NCBI RefSeq assembly: GCF_022682495.2
Contig: NC_071398.1
Location: 94,019,705-94,083,704 of the forward strand
From: Desmodus rotundus
Taxonomy: Eukaryota; Chordata; Mammalia; Chiroptera; Phyllostomidae
DNA: 64,000 nt
Direction: 5' to 3'
In this document: piece by piece, positions 36,625 through 48,625 of the stretch
Layout: every line of letters begins with the position of its first letter
Position numbering within the stretch: position 1 is the first letter of the stretch
Program-made: the position numbers and the translations under genes
Notes under the pieces: model-generated
What the model saw: only the letters and a program-made list of their open reading frames with translations
Database searches by the model: none
Told to the model about the DNA's origin: nothing

Positions 36625-38739
36625 TGATGGGCCCTCAGCCTCCTTCAGCCGCCCTGACTCAAAGGAGCAGGTCGCCAGAGCCTCTCTGAAACCTTTCCCA
36701 GTCCTGACCTCCCAGCGTTCATTCAGGAGCGCGTGGACAGCACTTCTGGTTTGCCACCAGCTCAGCTCCCATAAGCCCTTCTCCCAACTCCCTGGCCACA
36801 TGCTCAGTTCTTCGCTGCACAGCCCTGAACACCCACCGCTGCCCACAGCGTGTCCTGGGGGAGTAGGAAACAGCTAGCCCCTTGTCACCTTGCCAGGCAT
36901 GTGCAGGGCATGTGGCCCTGGCTGGACCTCCGTCTTCACTTACTGAGAGCTCCTTATCTGTCCCCAGGTGACTGACACTCTCTCTGGCCTTCCTTCAGAA
37001 CACCTACGTTTCCTGTACCCCTGGTGTCCCTCCTGACAAGTCCTACCTTCATACCTGCCTGTATAACAGCCCCTCATTCAGCCGCCTCCACATCTCCTGT
37101 CACCTCAAGGTGCCCTGGGTGAAGAACTCATCAGGGGAACGCCATTAGTAAGGGCATCCTCTTTGTTCTCAGGGACACGGGAGGTAGGCCCAGGCATTCC
37201 TGCACACCTGGCCAACCCCCGCAAGAGGCTCTTCCTTCCTTTGTGTCTTTGTCTGTTTACATAGCTCTCTTGGTACCCCGATTTAATGTTCTTAGACCCC
37301 CAAACTCCTTCAGGTACTGGAAACTCAACTTCTAACCGCCCCCTGTTTTTCACAACCAAGCTGCAAAGGTGTTGTGGGCCTGCCCCAGCCCCCTGTAGAG
37401 CCCACAGGTTCAGGTGACCTCGTTAACCCCAATTTCCCTCACTTTTCCATGCGCTGGTGTATCTCTCACCCTGCTGGGTATGCCCACCTTGCAATCCATT
37501 TCTTTAGTGATGCTCATTCATCATTCCCTCTCATCCTTCTTATTTTGCCCAGGAGGGAATTCGGAGATAACCACAAGTAAGTCTCTAGACTCAAGAAAAA
37601 ATAATGCAGGTGTCTAGGAGCCTGTTGTAGCTACTTAATGTCCTACAACCTAGAGCTTACTTGGCAGGAACCTGGCTTCCTGAGGGCCATAGGTAGGTCA
37701 GAGCCGCAAGCAGAATGTTACCCAACCTCTCCTCACGCACAAGAGGTATCTTCACACTAAAATCATTAAGAAGTGGGTGAGTAGACTCCCACTTCTCACC
37801 CCCCTGGAAAAGCGATTTCCGAAATTGCCTGGCCTTTGAAAAGTTGGTTTATAGTTCCATTAAGCCCAACCTACACCCTCGATGGCATGATTTGTTTTGG
37901 CGTTAAAAACATACTAATAACATAGTAAGAACTGGGGGCTGACCGGGGATGGCGACATTGTAGATATGCTGGTTATTCAGTGGATGAAAATGTCGTGTGG
38001 AAGCCCTGCTGATACGCAAGTACAATCTGTTCATCATAGTCCGTAAGAACGAGTTTAGGGAATTATGTATTTCCAAGGAGCCTGTTTTTGGGCACCAAAT
38101 GCAGTGTTTACTGTGCTGAAGCGGGACATGAGTGGTACATGAAGAAGGGGAGATTAGACCAGCACATGTTCACATTCCACTTCCTTTTTTTGCAGAATCC
38201 CACACCGAGGGCCCGAAGCCATGATGGGCCTGCTAGGATCCAGTGGGCACAGCAAAAGCCCACATGTTAAAGAATGGGTCTCCTGCACCTCTGTGCAGAG
38301 CTGCCCACTGCAGCACCCTGCTGGAGTTGCTATGGTAACCTCCTGCAACTTGGCATTTACACACAGGAACAGACTCTCTCTCTCACTTCAGGGCCAGATG
38401 CACTTGCTAAATGCATTGATTGTCCACGGCTCTCCCAGTCAATGGGGTGTGTTCAGAACCAGAGATGAGCTAGTACCTGTTCCTTCTGGCCCAGTATCCT
38501 CGAGGTCGGGGGGCGGGGTTGGAGTGCACCTCAGCTCGGTGGTGGAGCAGAGCGGGGCAGAAAGGGAGAGGGGTCCAAGTTCATGGAGGGTAGACTCAAG
38601 TGCAGTTGCTTTTGAAGTTAACTTTTGTGGTCCTGGATTCTGCCACTTGTGGCCAGTTGTAAAGGCTATGGCGACTCTGCGTTGGAGCTTTGGTTCCTCT
38701 TATTTCTGGAACCTAGTTTGCTTAATTTATCCCCTGAAA

Positions 38740-38960
38740 AAATCTGAATCAGTCAGTCCTGGGAATTTATTGAGCACTCACTTGCTTGGACTATTAGGAT
38801 ATAGAAATTAAAATAAACAAAGAAATCAATAAAAGGCTGCTGCCCTCAGGGCTTCTCTGGTCAGTGGAAACACAGACGGAGATACTGGAAGAGCGGTAAG
38901 TAGTAACACCTGATTGTGTGGCATAGGAAGGCTGAGGAAGGAGATACTCGCATTGATTAG
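38740..38960 (-). repeat. L2 fragment, antisense
   Basis: The run 'gaatttattgagcactcacttgcttgg', 'tatagaaattaaaataaacaaagaaatc' and 'ggctgctgccctcagggcttctctggtcagtgg' follows the antisense L2 order, which includes 'tgccctcaaggagctcacagtctagtgg'. Confidence 0.6.
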
Positions 38961-39089
38961 GACCAGACTCCGTGGAGACACACCGGAGGCCTTGGCCAAA
39001 AATCAGACGCTTTGGTTTCCTTTTGTCTCCAGGATCAAGTTCTGTCACCGCAGTGAGGCGAACCAGGACCTTTTCCTTCCCACCGTAGC

Positions 39090-39340
39090 CAGCTCCCCCA
39101 GCCTCTTATCCCTGCAAGTCTGCCGCGACTTTTCAGGACTCTTTCAAGACTTTGCACATGCTGTTCCTTCTGCCTAGAATGCTCTTCCTGCCTTGCCCCC
39201 TTGGCAGTCAATCATCCATTGTCTCCTAAACCCTGCCCCCACCCCACCTCTCTGTGAAGCCTTCCCTACGCACCCCCTCCACCCAAGGCAGTCTTACTCC
39301 ATCCCACTTCTGTGATCTTTATGTAGTGGTTTAAAACACA
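39090..39340 (+). repeat. L2 LINE 3' region
   Basis: The blocks 'tttgcacatgctgttccttctgcctagaatgctcttcctgcc' and 'tctctgtgaagccttccctacgcacccc' are diagnostic of the sense L2 3' region. Confidence 0.8.
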
Positions 39341-39399
39341 CACACGTGAACGGAATTAAAGGTAGATTAGACTTGGCTTGGCCTGGGGCAGGTGAGGCC

Positions 39400-41150
39400 G
39401 GTTGACATCCTGCAAGGGAGGTGAGTGGAGAACGAGGATGGTGGGAGTGAACGTGGGTCCTGCACGTGTTTGGTGGGGAGGGCGATCAGCCTCGTGGTGG
39501 GAGAGCGGGCAGGCTCGCGCATGCCCTGTAGAGTTCTCCGCCTAAAACCGGGCAAGGGAGGGCTGACGCCAGACGGCGATGCAGCCCGTCTCCGGAGGCC
39601 GCCCCAGCCGTCCCTGCGGTCGTTTTGGCTTCTAGGATTACCTTGAGGGGCAGTGGAGGGGTAGCGGGACCTCCCGTTGCCTGAGGTAAGGGTTTTCAGA
39701 CGTGGTGCGTGGGCCTATGTGACTTTCAGTCGCGTTCCGTCTGCTACGTGGTTTTAAGTTGTTTGGAATTTGAATGTTTTCGGTCGAGACAGGCCACCGT
39801 TAGAAGGCGGTACTTCCCGCCAACCCTGACTGTCTCGTGGCCCAGCCTCTTCTCTAGGGCACTTGCCTGGCGGCTCTAAGGACTCTAAACCTCTGTTTCG
39901 GAAGTGTTGTAAAACTCTGCAGCGTCCTAAGATAACTCATTTCTCACTTAAGGTACTTAGATGCATAAGCCTTAGGACCCTTTCGGGACATTGGAAAAAG
40001 TTTGTCAAGGTAGTCCATTCAAATTTCGTATGTCAACCACAGTTTTGCAGCTCAGCTTTTAAAACAGCAGATATTCCTGTTTTCGGAGCTGTCTTTGATC
40101 GGGGGACAACGGGTCCCCTGGAGTGGCTTCCACAGTCGAGTGCGGTGTCCTGTGCGGGACAGAACGTACGACATATATCCGTCTCATCATAATTTGAAAG
40201 GGGATGCTGCCCCGCTCCGGACCCAATACTGGGCTGGTGCGAGCGTCGGGCTTGGTGGAGACGGCTGTTCCTCTCGGGCCGCGGAGTTGAGCTCCAGCCG
40301 CCTTGGTGTTGATGGAGGAAGGTACCGAAGAAGACAAGCCAACCGGCCCGCAGAGCTGCAGGCAGCTCCGAGCAAGGCACTGCGTCAGGTGTCCGGAACA
40401 GTCCAGCAGGCCAGTGTGGCGTGGTGGTTCAAAGAACAGGCTTTGAAGGCAGCTCTGTGGCAGGCGCAGGCTTTCCGCGTACTCCAACAGGGGGGAAAGT
40501 AAGGTTGGGGAAGTCAAGTAACTTAGGGTCGCGGGGAGCTGACAGCCAATGGCTCCAGTGCTCCAACTCAGGTGGGTATAATGTTTGGGGCTTTCTCTGC
40601 GTTACTATGTGTATGCCTTCATTTAACAAAAAATCTGCCCTTGTCCGGGTTGGAAAAGTGGAGCCCTGGCAGAGGTTAGACCGGGGAAGGTGCGCTCACC
40701 TCGCTTGTATGGAGGACTCCTCTCGGGTGCTCTGTAGATACCTTCTGAACCTCCTTGCCCACGGAGTGTCTTCTCACACAGCTCTTCATGCAGAAGGGGG
40801 TGAGCTCCCTCGGGAAATACTGACCTCAGTGGCTATACTTCCCTGAGCAGGACTGGGGAATTCTTATTTGACTCGTAGGTTCCAGGTTGGGGTAGCCATG
40901 TTCCAAGGCTGCCCACAGTTGCGATGAGCAAGGTGGGCTACCTGTGGACAGCGTTGACATTGTTAGAAGGGCCCCATCGAAATGCCAGCTGGGAATCTGG
41001 GGAGCGTGCACCACTGGCAAAGGGAGCCGCCCAGGAGCTGCTGTGGTTCTAGCTCCTTTCCCAAGGCCGCTGACCTTTGAACTGGGGGGTTTTGCGCTTA
41101 AGAATCCACTGTCAGAGCCCAGTGCGGCCACTTGAGTAGCAGCTCCCGAG
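39400..41150. other. CpG-rich block of unknown nature in ASTN1 intron 1
   Basis: CpG is clearly more frequent than in the flanking intron. Examples are 'gagcgggcaggctcgcgcatg' near 39507, 'gacgccagacggcgatgcagcccgtctccggaggccg' near 39565, 'cagtcgcgttccgtctgctacg' near 39728 and 'gcgagcgtcgggcttgg' near 40238. No intact frame of a known protein is present, and I match no repeat confidently. Weak MIR-like segments occur near 40415-40690. It could be an intronic CpG island or alternative promoter, or the remains of a GC-rich insertion. Confidence 0.4.
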
Positions 41151-42069
41151 CTTTTTGTTTGGTTTCAAATGTAGCATCGGACGTGGTTTTCCTTACTGGT
41201 GAGCTTTTGCAGGAAGCATCCCTAACTTTTTCCCCACACATCATCTCCCCTTTTGAAAAGAAACTTTAAAATGTGTTACTTTCTCATCCTTTGCTCTCAG
41301 CTACGGTGAGCTGCCTAGGTTAACAGTAAACAGGTTTGTATGGCGTGCCAGCCTCATCCAAGACATGGGGGACGGATGGCAGCAATCTTCAGATAGGGCT
41401 TCGGCATTTAAATAACTCATCCGAGCAGAAGGCCCTAATTCATAGTGTTATTATTTTACTGTTTCTCTACAGAAATGTAGATTTTATACATCAAAGGAGT
41501 TTTGAATGTGGGAGTGATGAATCTTACAGCACTTCAGATGCTCCTCCAGCTATACTGGTAGGGCTTAAATTCAAGACGTTGGGGTTTCTCAGGGAAAAAT
41601 AAAATACAGCCTTAATTTCTTTATTCATCTTTGGAGGAAAGATTGAGGTCTTGTTTTATAGAACTCCTTCCTTCTTTCCTCTCTCCCTCCCTCCCTCCCT
41701 CCCTCTACTTAGGAATGTAGTTAAACCCTTCTCAGATTAAGGCCAGTTCACAAAAACAGAACTGGGCATCTTTTTCAGCAGGAAAATGCCAAGTCTTTAT
41801 TTCTTTCCTTTTACACCAAGTTCGAATATATACGCACAGATGACAGAACAATCTCCATATGGAGCAAGTTAATCTCCCAGGACACGTGAAGGCCTATGGT
41901 CATTACTCATATACCACAATTTGGCATCTATCACCATGTTTTTTATTGCAAATATGGAGCAGTCTTTATTTTTTTAATCACATACAATTTAAAACTTGCA
42001 GGAAAAAAACAAAGTACCTCTATTGATTCCCTAGGTTCCCAAGGAACAAAATTTTGAAAAAGTGACTTG

Positions 42070-42591
42070 TTGCCAGCGGCGATCTAAATTGACATGATAA
42101 CTTTGGTAAAACCATTTGGCATTGTAAATAAAATTGAAAACACGCATGCCTTATGACCCAGCAATTCCATTTCTGGGTGTTTATTACACCAGAGTTCTTA
42201 CGTGTACACACAGGTGTGTTTGGACCAACATTGTTGGCTGTAGCGCAGCCTGGAAGCAACCTAATGTCCATTGACAGGAGGCGGGACACGTACCTGGTGT
42301 TACAGTCATCCACTGGACTCTTCCAGCCGTGAGAATGAACGAGCTGCAGCCACACGTGCCAAGGTGGACACGTCACACACCTGCAGTAGTAAATGAGAAT
42401 AACTGCCGGCTGAAGTATACGTGCAGTGCAATTTTATTCAGAATAACAAGATATTGCTCAAGGACATGCAAACAGGATGAAATTTGTATGAGAAGCAAGG
42501 AAGCAGGGAATGCAAAATACAGAGTGGTGTTACCTCTGGTGGAAAGGGGAAATGATGTGAAAGGGAAGAAGAGGGACTTCGAGCATTCTGA
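42070..42591 (+). repeat. Old L1 LINE, end of ORF2 and 3' UTR
   Basis: The run 'aaaaccatttggcattgtaaataaaattgaaaacacgcatgccttatgacccagcaattccatttctgggtg' is the familiar end of an old L1 ORF2 in sense. It is followed by 'ggaagcaacctaatgtccattgacagg'. Many stops and indels are present. Confidence 0.8.
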
Positions 42592-42605
42592 CAGTTACCC
42601 AATTT

Positions 42606-42616
42606 ATTTTTTTTGT

Positions 42617-42656
<40 letters not shown>

Positions 42657-42821
42657 CCAGGGGAGAGAGAAGGAAGAGAGAGAGAGAGAGAGACATCAAT
42701 TTGTTGTTTCACTTTTATGTATTCATTGGTTGATTCTTGTATGTACCCTGATTGGGAATCGAACCCACAACCTTGTACTATTGGGAACATCGTTCTAACC
42801 AATCAGGCTACCCGGCCGGGG
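42606..42821 (-). repeat. Bat tRNA-derived SINE, antisense, with TSDs
   Basis: On the minus strand it begins GCCCCGGCCGGGTAGCCTGATTGG, has a B-box (GGTTCGATTCCC), a GA/CT tract and an A-rich tail. Imperfect 14-bp target duplications, cagttacccaattt (42592-42605) and cagttacttgattt (42822-42835), flank it. It inserted between two L1 fragments. Confidence 0.88.
42620..42690. repeat. (GA)n tract inside the SINE
   Basis: Two long GA runs, about 42620-42652 and 42678-42692, are separated by AGGGGAGAGAGAAGG. They are expansions of the SINE's purine-rich region. Confidence 0.95.
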
Positions 42822-42835
42822 CAGTTACTTGATTT

Positions 42836-43850
42836 TTGCTTCGATTTATTTTATTTTTTTAATAAACTTAATTTTTAGAAAAGTTTTAGATTTACAGAAA
42901 AATTGCAAAGATACATACCCCAAACCCATTTTCTCTCATGATAAACATCTTATGTTAGTAGGATCCATTTCTTACACCTAAAGAACCATTACTGATCTAT
43001 CATGATTGACTAAAGTCCATACTTTATTCAGATTTCCTTAGTTTTTACCGAATATATATATATATATTTCCAAATACACATATATTATATCTGTCCCATC
43101 TAGTCTGCCACATTGCAGTTGGTCATCACCTCTCCTTAGGGACGTCTCTCGGCCGTGACAGTTTCTCAGTCTTGTTTTTGATGCCGTTGGCAATTTTGAG
43201 GCATCCTGGTCAGGGGTTATTAAAGTCACTCTTTTTCTCCCTTTTCATACTGCACTGTTTGAAGGACATCATTATGCGTCATCCATGGCAAAGGAGTGGG
43301 GAGCTAAAATCCACCATTTAAAAATGTATCTACATAACTGATATTGAATTATTCTATGACAGAATCATCTTTTATCTCCCACTAATTTATGTATTTAATC
43401 ACTTATTCATACCATATGGACTCAGAAATATTTATTTTGTACTTTAGCTTATAACCTAATACTACTTGATTGATTTTTATGGCTCCAAGTGTTCCAGTTT
43501 TGCCCGATGGGAGCTCTTTCAGGTGACCTCTGTGTCCCTTTGACACGCCCTCATTGATGGGGATTTTGGTTTTCGAGCACTGCGTTCCTTTCCGTCTGCC
43601 CCAGGCCCAGTTTGTGGACGGCCTGCCCAGGTCCCAGAAGCAGCTGCTGCTTCAAGGAGCCCCGATTCTTTTCTTTGAGGGATGGTATTAGAAACAGATC
43701 GGCCGGGAGGAGGGTTTGGTATTTCTAGCCCCTGTCAACTGACAGAAGGAGGACATGCATGTGTGCATGCTGACTCATATACATATCTGTAAATATTCCC
43801 ACGTATGACCATCTGTGTATACAGTGAGCTAAAGAAGCACGAGTTCATGC
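42836..43850 (-). repeat. Old L1 (L1M) 3' UTR, antisense
   Basis: Blocks such as 'ttttagatttacagaaaaattgcaaagatac', 'ctaaagtccatactttattcagatttccttagtttttacc', 'ctcggccgtgacagtttctcagtcttgtttttgatg' and 'gggagctctttcaggtgacctctgtgtccctttgacac' are in the order of an antisense ancient L1 3' UTR. The right boundary is soft. Confidence 0.75.
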
Positions 43851-44089
43851 TTAGGCCTCCGGCTCTGATCTCCTATGCAATTATCATTGTCTGATTTATT
43901 ATTTAATCCATGGACCACGCTGGCCCATTCCTGCTCATCTCACTCCAACAGAGAGAAATTCGGTTCCCACTGTCTTCCACCTATTTGTTTCATTGTGCAG
44001 CTCTGCCGTGCTTCTGTAGCAGTGTCAGACTCACTGACCAGTTCCCCCATGGGGAAGAGCTCTATCAGTTAGAGTGCGAGCCTTATGTA

Positions 44090-44225
44090 CAGTCCCGTGC
44101 CGCTTAACGGCAGGGATATGTGTTGAGAAATGTGTTGTTAGGCAGTATCATCCTTGTGTGGACATCCTAGAGCGCACTTACGCGAACCTAGGTGGTCTAG
44201 CCTACGAAACTCCTAGTGTCTGTGC
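44090..44225 (+). repeat. Tigger-type (pogo) DNA transposon 5' fragment
   Basis: It starts CAGTCCCGTGCCGCTTAACG preceded by a TA (44088-44089). It continues 'gggatatgtgttgagaaatgtgttgttaggcagtatcatcc' and 'cctaggtggtctagcctacg', as in the Tigger family. The 3' end is missing. Confidence 0.75.
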
Positions 44226-44429
44226 TAGAACTTGTTGCTCTGCAAGGGGGGGGGAAATAATTTCACCTCTACCCTTCTGAGTTCTTGGCGGAGAGCTCCC
44301 GGTAATAAAAGGTTGATTGGAGAAGAACAAAAATTTAATAGCACATATATCTCCTATCAGCACTGTATTTTTGAGGTCCACTCATACCACTGTGCTACTG
44401 TTTGGGTCTACTCATGGGCTGCTCTGTAT

Positions 44430-45830
44430 TGTTTTATTTATTGATGCTCTGTAGTATATTTTAATATTTGGTAGGACTAGTCATTCTTTGCTACTATTTT
44501 TGTTCAGAGTTCTCCTAGCTATTTTTTTGCATATAAACTTTCAAAGAAACTTGTCTCATTCTAAAAAAAAAAAAAATCAACAAATAAAACCTCCCCCCAA
44601 GAGTAACAAAAACTAGTGGCATTTCATTTCAAGTTATGTTAAAATTTTAAATGAACTAAGACAGAATCAAATCCTTGTGATGCGTTTTTCTGTTTAAGAA
44701 GCTGGTTTGTCTGTATTTGTCCAGTCTTGCAGCCTGCCCTTATAGAGTTTTAAAGTTATTTGTTCCTCATATAGTGCTTGTATATTTCTTGCTAGATTTG
44801 CTTCTAGGTGTTTTATTGTTTTCTGCTTTGGTAAAAGGAATATATTCTTTTTCTCCATATATTCTAAATGGTTACAGTTTGTGTACTTGAAAGTTACTGA
44901 TGTTTGTGTGTTAATTTTCAACCTCGCTCTCTAGCTATAGGTGTGTTTCGGCTGGTGCTCTTGGGTGTTTTAGCTGTACAAACATCATATGCAAACACTG
45001 ATCATTTTATATCCTCCTCTTAAGGTTTTATACTTCTAATTTATTCTCTTGTCTAATTTTACTGGCAGTAACTCCGGTCCCATGTCAAATAAGGATGTGA
45101 TCATGTAAATTCTTGTCTTTTCCTGATTTTAATGGTAATAACCCTGCTGTCTTGACATTATGATAATGGATTTTGGGTTAAACAGACAAAAATTATCATG
45201 TTAATGAAGAATTTATTGGATTTTTTCTTACCCCCAAATTTTAAATATATTTTCAGTATTATAATCATATATATTTTTAGATTTATTACAAGGATGAATT
45301 ATATGTGCAGGTTTTTTATTTTTATTTTTTAAAGATTAAAAAAAATTCTTTTTCGTGGGGAAGGGAGGTAAAAAGAGAGGGAGAGAAGCATCAGTGTGCG
45401 GTTGCCTCTCGCGCGCCCTCTACTGGGAACCGGGCCTGCAACCCAGGCCTGTGCCCTAACTGGGAATCAACCTGGTGGCCCTTTGGTTCGTGCAGGCCAG
45501 CGCTCAATCCTTGGAGCCACACCAGCCAGGGCTATAAGTAGATTTTTTAATATCGAACTTTGCATTCCTGCAACAACCCTCAGTTGGTAAATGATGAATT
45601 ATTCTTTTAATATGTTGTTGGATTCTGTTTTATTGTTCAGGATTAAGGATATTTTGCATCAATATTTCCCAGTGAGGTTAGCCAGATTTGCCTTGTGTGT
45701 AAATCTTTGTCAGGGTTTGGTATGAATTTTACATTTCTGTCTTAAAGATAATTTTCAAGTTTTCCTTCTTCGTTTGCCCCAGAACAATTTAAATAGCATT
45801 GGCATTATCTACAGAGCCTATAATCTCAGC
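44430..45830 (-). repeat. L1 LINE ORF2 segment, antisense, split by a Ves
   Basis: The plus strand carries the reverse complement of L1 ORF2: 'cttgctagatttgcttctaggtgttttattg', 'acatcatatgcaaacactgatcattttatatcctc', 'attcttgtcttttcctgattttaatgg'. After the Ves come 'tttgcattcctgcaacaaccctcagttgg' and 'attcttttaatatgttgttggattctgtttt'. The reverse transcriptase frame is broken many times. This is an inactive fossil. Confidence 0.8.
45312..45532 (-). repeat. Ves SINE, antisense, with CTCF-like core
   Basis: The right end ACACCAGCCAGGGC and the left poly-T are typical, and the inner part matches Ves. At 45415-45426 it carries GCCCTCTACTGG, which fits the CTCF core consensus read on this strand. 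The flanks are imperfect duplicates around 'tata.gt..g.ttttttaat'. Confidence 0.9.
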
Positions 45831-46229
45831 CACCGCGCTGCCCAGCGTGGTGCACAGAATGGCCGAAGTAAGAGCTGGTTCCTTTGCTAGTAAATAATGA
45901 GCCACTAAATCAGACAGGATCACAGAAATTCTCTCCAGAGGAAATGGTCTGCATTGAGATTAAAGGATAGTGGGATTGAGTTGGTAAGCCTCAGGGTTCG
46001 GAGTCTTGGGGATAAATTATGAGCTCTAGCCTAAGGAAGCAGGAAGTAGAAGGCAAAAAAACCAAACTGGGTGAAAGGCCGCAGAGAAATACTCAAGTTT
46101 TTACACTTTGCGTAAGACCTTGCATCATACTCTGCCTAAAAAATCGAGACTGTCAGGCATAATTTCTCTCTACCCTCAACTCTCAGACTTGTGGGCCTAC
46201 TTCCAAACTCATTTTGACCTTTTCATCTC

Positions 46230-46713
46230 CAAATGCCAGTATTTAAAAAAAGTCAATAATATTAAACCCAATATATTCATAATAGTATTATTTCAGTCTA
46301 CAGTGGTACCTCAGTACTCATCGTCAGTTCGTTTTGGAACTTGTGACGAGTGCCGAATCCAACGAGTATCCAGTGAGGAAGCGTTTTCTCTTGTGGGGCA
46401 GTGTTGTGACTCACACAAGTTCTAGCACGGGCGAGGAGCCCCGAGCAAGCGCCGAGTGCCGAGACTTTTTTTTTTCTTGTCAAAATGCGATGAGTAGAGG
46501 GTTTGATGACTTATGAAGCCAATGAGGACCGAGGAGTGACTGTATCATCAATATACAATTATTAGTGAGACATTTTACATTCTCTTTTGTTCTAAGTCTT
46601 CTAAGTCCGGTATGTATTTTGCACTTGGAGCACGTCGAAGGGGCACCAGCGACATTTTAAGTGCTCAGTAGCCACCTGTGGCTGGCTGGTGGCTGCTGTG
46701 TTGACGGCACAGA
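46230..46713 (+). repeat. Older DNA element carrying a nested MITE
   Basis: The left part ends 'attaaacccaatatattcataatagtattatttcag'. The right part resumes 'attagtgagacattttacattctc', 'agtccggtatgtattttgcac' and 'gtgctcagtagccacctgtggctgg'. Together they match the family of 24442-24960. The left boundary is not certain. Confidence 0.6.
46301..46542. repeat. Tc1/mariner-type MITE, 242 bp
   Basis: It is flanked by TA dinucleotides (46299-46300 and 46543-46544). The left end CAGTGGTACCTCAGTACTC and the reverse complement of the right end, CAGTCACTCCTCGGTCCTC, form a diverged terminal inverted repeat. It has no transposase frame. It lies within the older element of 46230-46713. Confidence 0.75.
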
Positions 46714-48625
46714 CAAGCAGTTGTAAAGAAACTTCCCAGTGCCCAGAAGCTACAACTAATACCCAAATAGCTTAAAATCGCTCATGGTGACTTGCCTCGC
46801 TTTGTGAAGCCAAGGTCAGCCTTTGAGAGAGGAGGTGCTCAAAGTTGAGTTATTTTTCTTTTCGGAATTGAATGTCTATACTTGTTTTATGTAGATATTG
46901 TCAAAATGCCTTATTTTAGCAATGCGTTATTTTGTCAGTCACTTAACATCAAACACTCCATACATTGCACTTCGTTTCTCAGAAATGAGAGCAGTTTTAA
47001 GAATGTGTTTTTATAAGATTTGCCAAAATTTTTTTCGTCACACAATAGGTGCTGCTTTTTTTTTTTTTTTTTTGCCAGTACTTTTGAGTAGCTGCTAAGT
47101 ACTGGTCATGATAAAAAGAAATAAAAAAGAACTAATGTAAAGAGAAACAAAAAGACAAGCCTGTCTTCACAGACCAAGAATTCTGCCTCTTCTGGGGCCT
47201 CACTGTTCCTATCATTTCTCGCTTTTAGATCTTCAGTTTTTTCCACTTCTTTTTCCAATTTCTTTCCCTGCAGCCTACAGACACATTCACGTTTCTCCTA
47301 TCTTAAAACATGATTCACTTACCCGTGTACTCTCTTAGCCAGCACCGTACCTCTCCCTGTTCACAGTGGCTTTTGACTTCTCTGCACTGAGGTTGCCTTT
47401 GACCTCCAATGTTAAGTTCAAGGGACATTCTTCTCTCCTCATCTTAACAGCCCCCTGTTGCATTTGCCATTGCTGGCCTTCCTTGAAATCCTGTCCTCCT
47501 TTTCTTGGGTAATGTTCAACCTTTTCATAGATGAGAAGGTACCGTGTAAAATTAAAAGAAGCCTGACGTGGCCAGGGCATAAAAATAGAAAGAGTCCTCT
47601 CCAAATCAGCCGGTGGCACCTTCAAAAGCCTCTTTATTTCCTGCCTCATGATGCTGGATTGACTTGCAGGACCTGCTGAAGAATGCTCAGGAGTCTCAGA
47701 AGGCGTGAAGGGTCCTTCAGGACGTGGTTCTTATTTCTCTAGCCCCATCTCAAATTAGCCTCGTATTAGTTGGAATTTTTCCATTGCAGGTAAGAGACGA
47801 CTTAACTCGAACTGATGTAAATGGTGAAGGGGATCCGTCGTCTCAGGTTGATGGAGAGGGTTACCTGTGTCAGGGCTCCAGCCGCGTGTCTCTGTGGTCC
47901 TCATGGCTTTGGCCTCCTCTGGGTGTGACCTACATCCTCGGAAAGGTAGTTCTAGGCATCAAGCCCACATGGGAAGTGTCCAGAGGAAGAGTCAGGATGG
48001 CTTCTGAGAGCTCTGTTGTAGGAGGGAAAAGGGCGCTCCCTCCCAGCAGCCCCCTGCAGGACACTCCTTACCATTCTGTGTTGTGGGTCGACTTACGCTG
48101 GCCCATCGTCACTAGACCCATCTCTCCATGTGCCAAGAGGGGGGCAGCGACTGGTCAGCTTCCACGAATCAGGGCTCATTCCTGGAGCTGAGGTCTCGCT
48201 CCCAGACCACAGAGGGAGAGAGATGGTGGGGAGGAAACCTTCAGCAACTCCCTTCCACTTCACACATCAGGAAGTGGTGACCTGTTTGTTCTCTCTCTGA
48301 TTGTTTCCCCTAAATCCTTTCATTCTTCCATTTGCTGAACATCTTAGGTACAACCTCTCCTTCTGAGGGTCCTTGGCCCTTCTTTTGTGTTCTCACAGCA
48401 GCCCATGTGCACCCCCCGGTAATGTGAAAATGAGCTGCTTCTCCATCTGCCTGTCCCAGGAGACCAAAAGGCTCCTTAGAGGCAGACAATTCCTTAGTCA
48501 TCTCAGTACCCTCAGCCCCCAGCACGGTGCTAGTGCAGCGTGGAGCACGTACTTCGTGAACGCACGCTGAGCTTGGTTCCACTGAACTCCGCAGACCCGC
48601 GCCTGAGCAGCCTTCAGGTCTCGCT

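Noticed and set aside
38221..38811. 196-residue plus-strand open frame in ASTN1 intron
   Set aside because: No recognisable domain, no start context of note; chance frame.
44226..44430. Segment 'gagttcttggcggagagctcccggtaataaaaggttg'
   Set aside because: It may be an extension of an old L1 or another repeat, but I cannot place it with confidence.
47724..48191. 155-residue plus-strand open frame
   Set aside because: The DNA looks like a decayed interspersed repeat; the protein resembles nothing I know.
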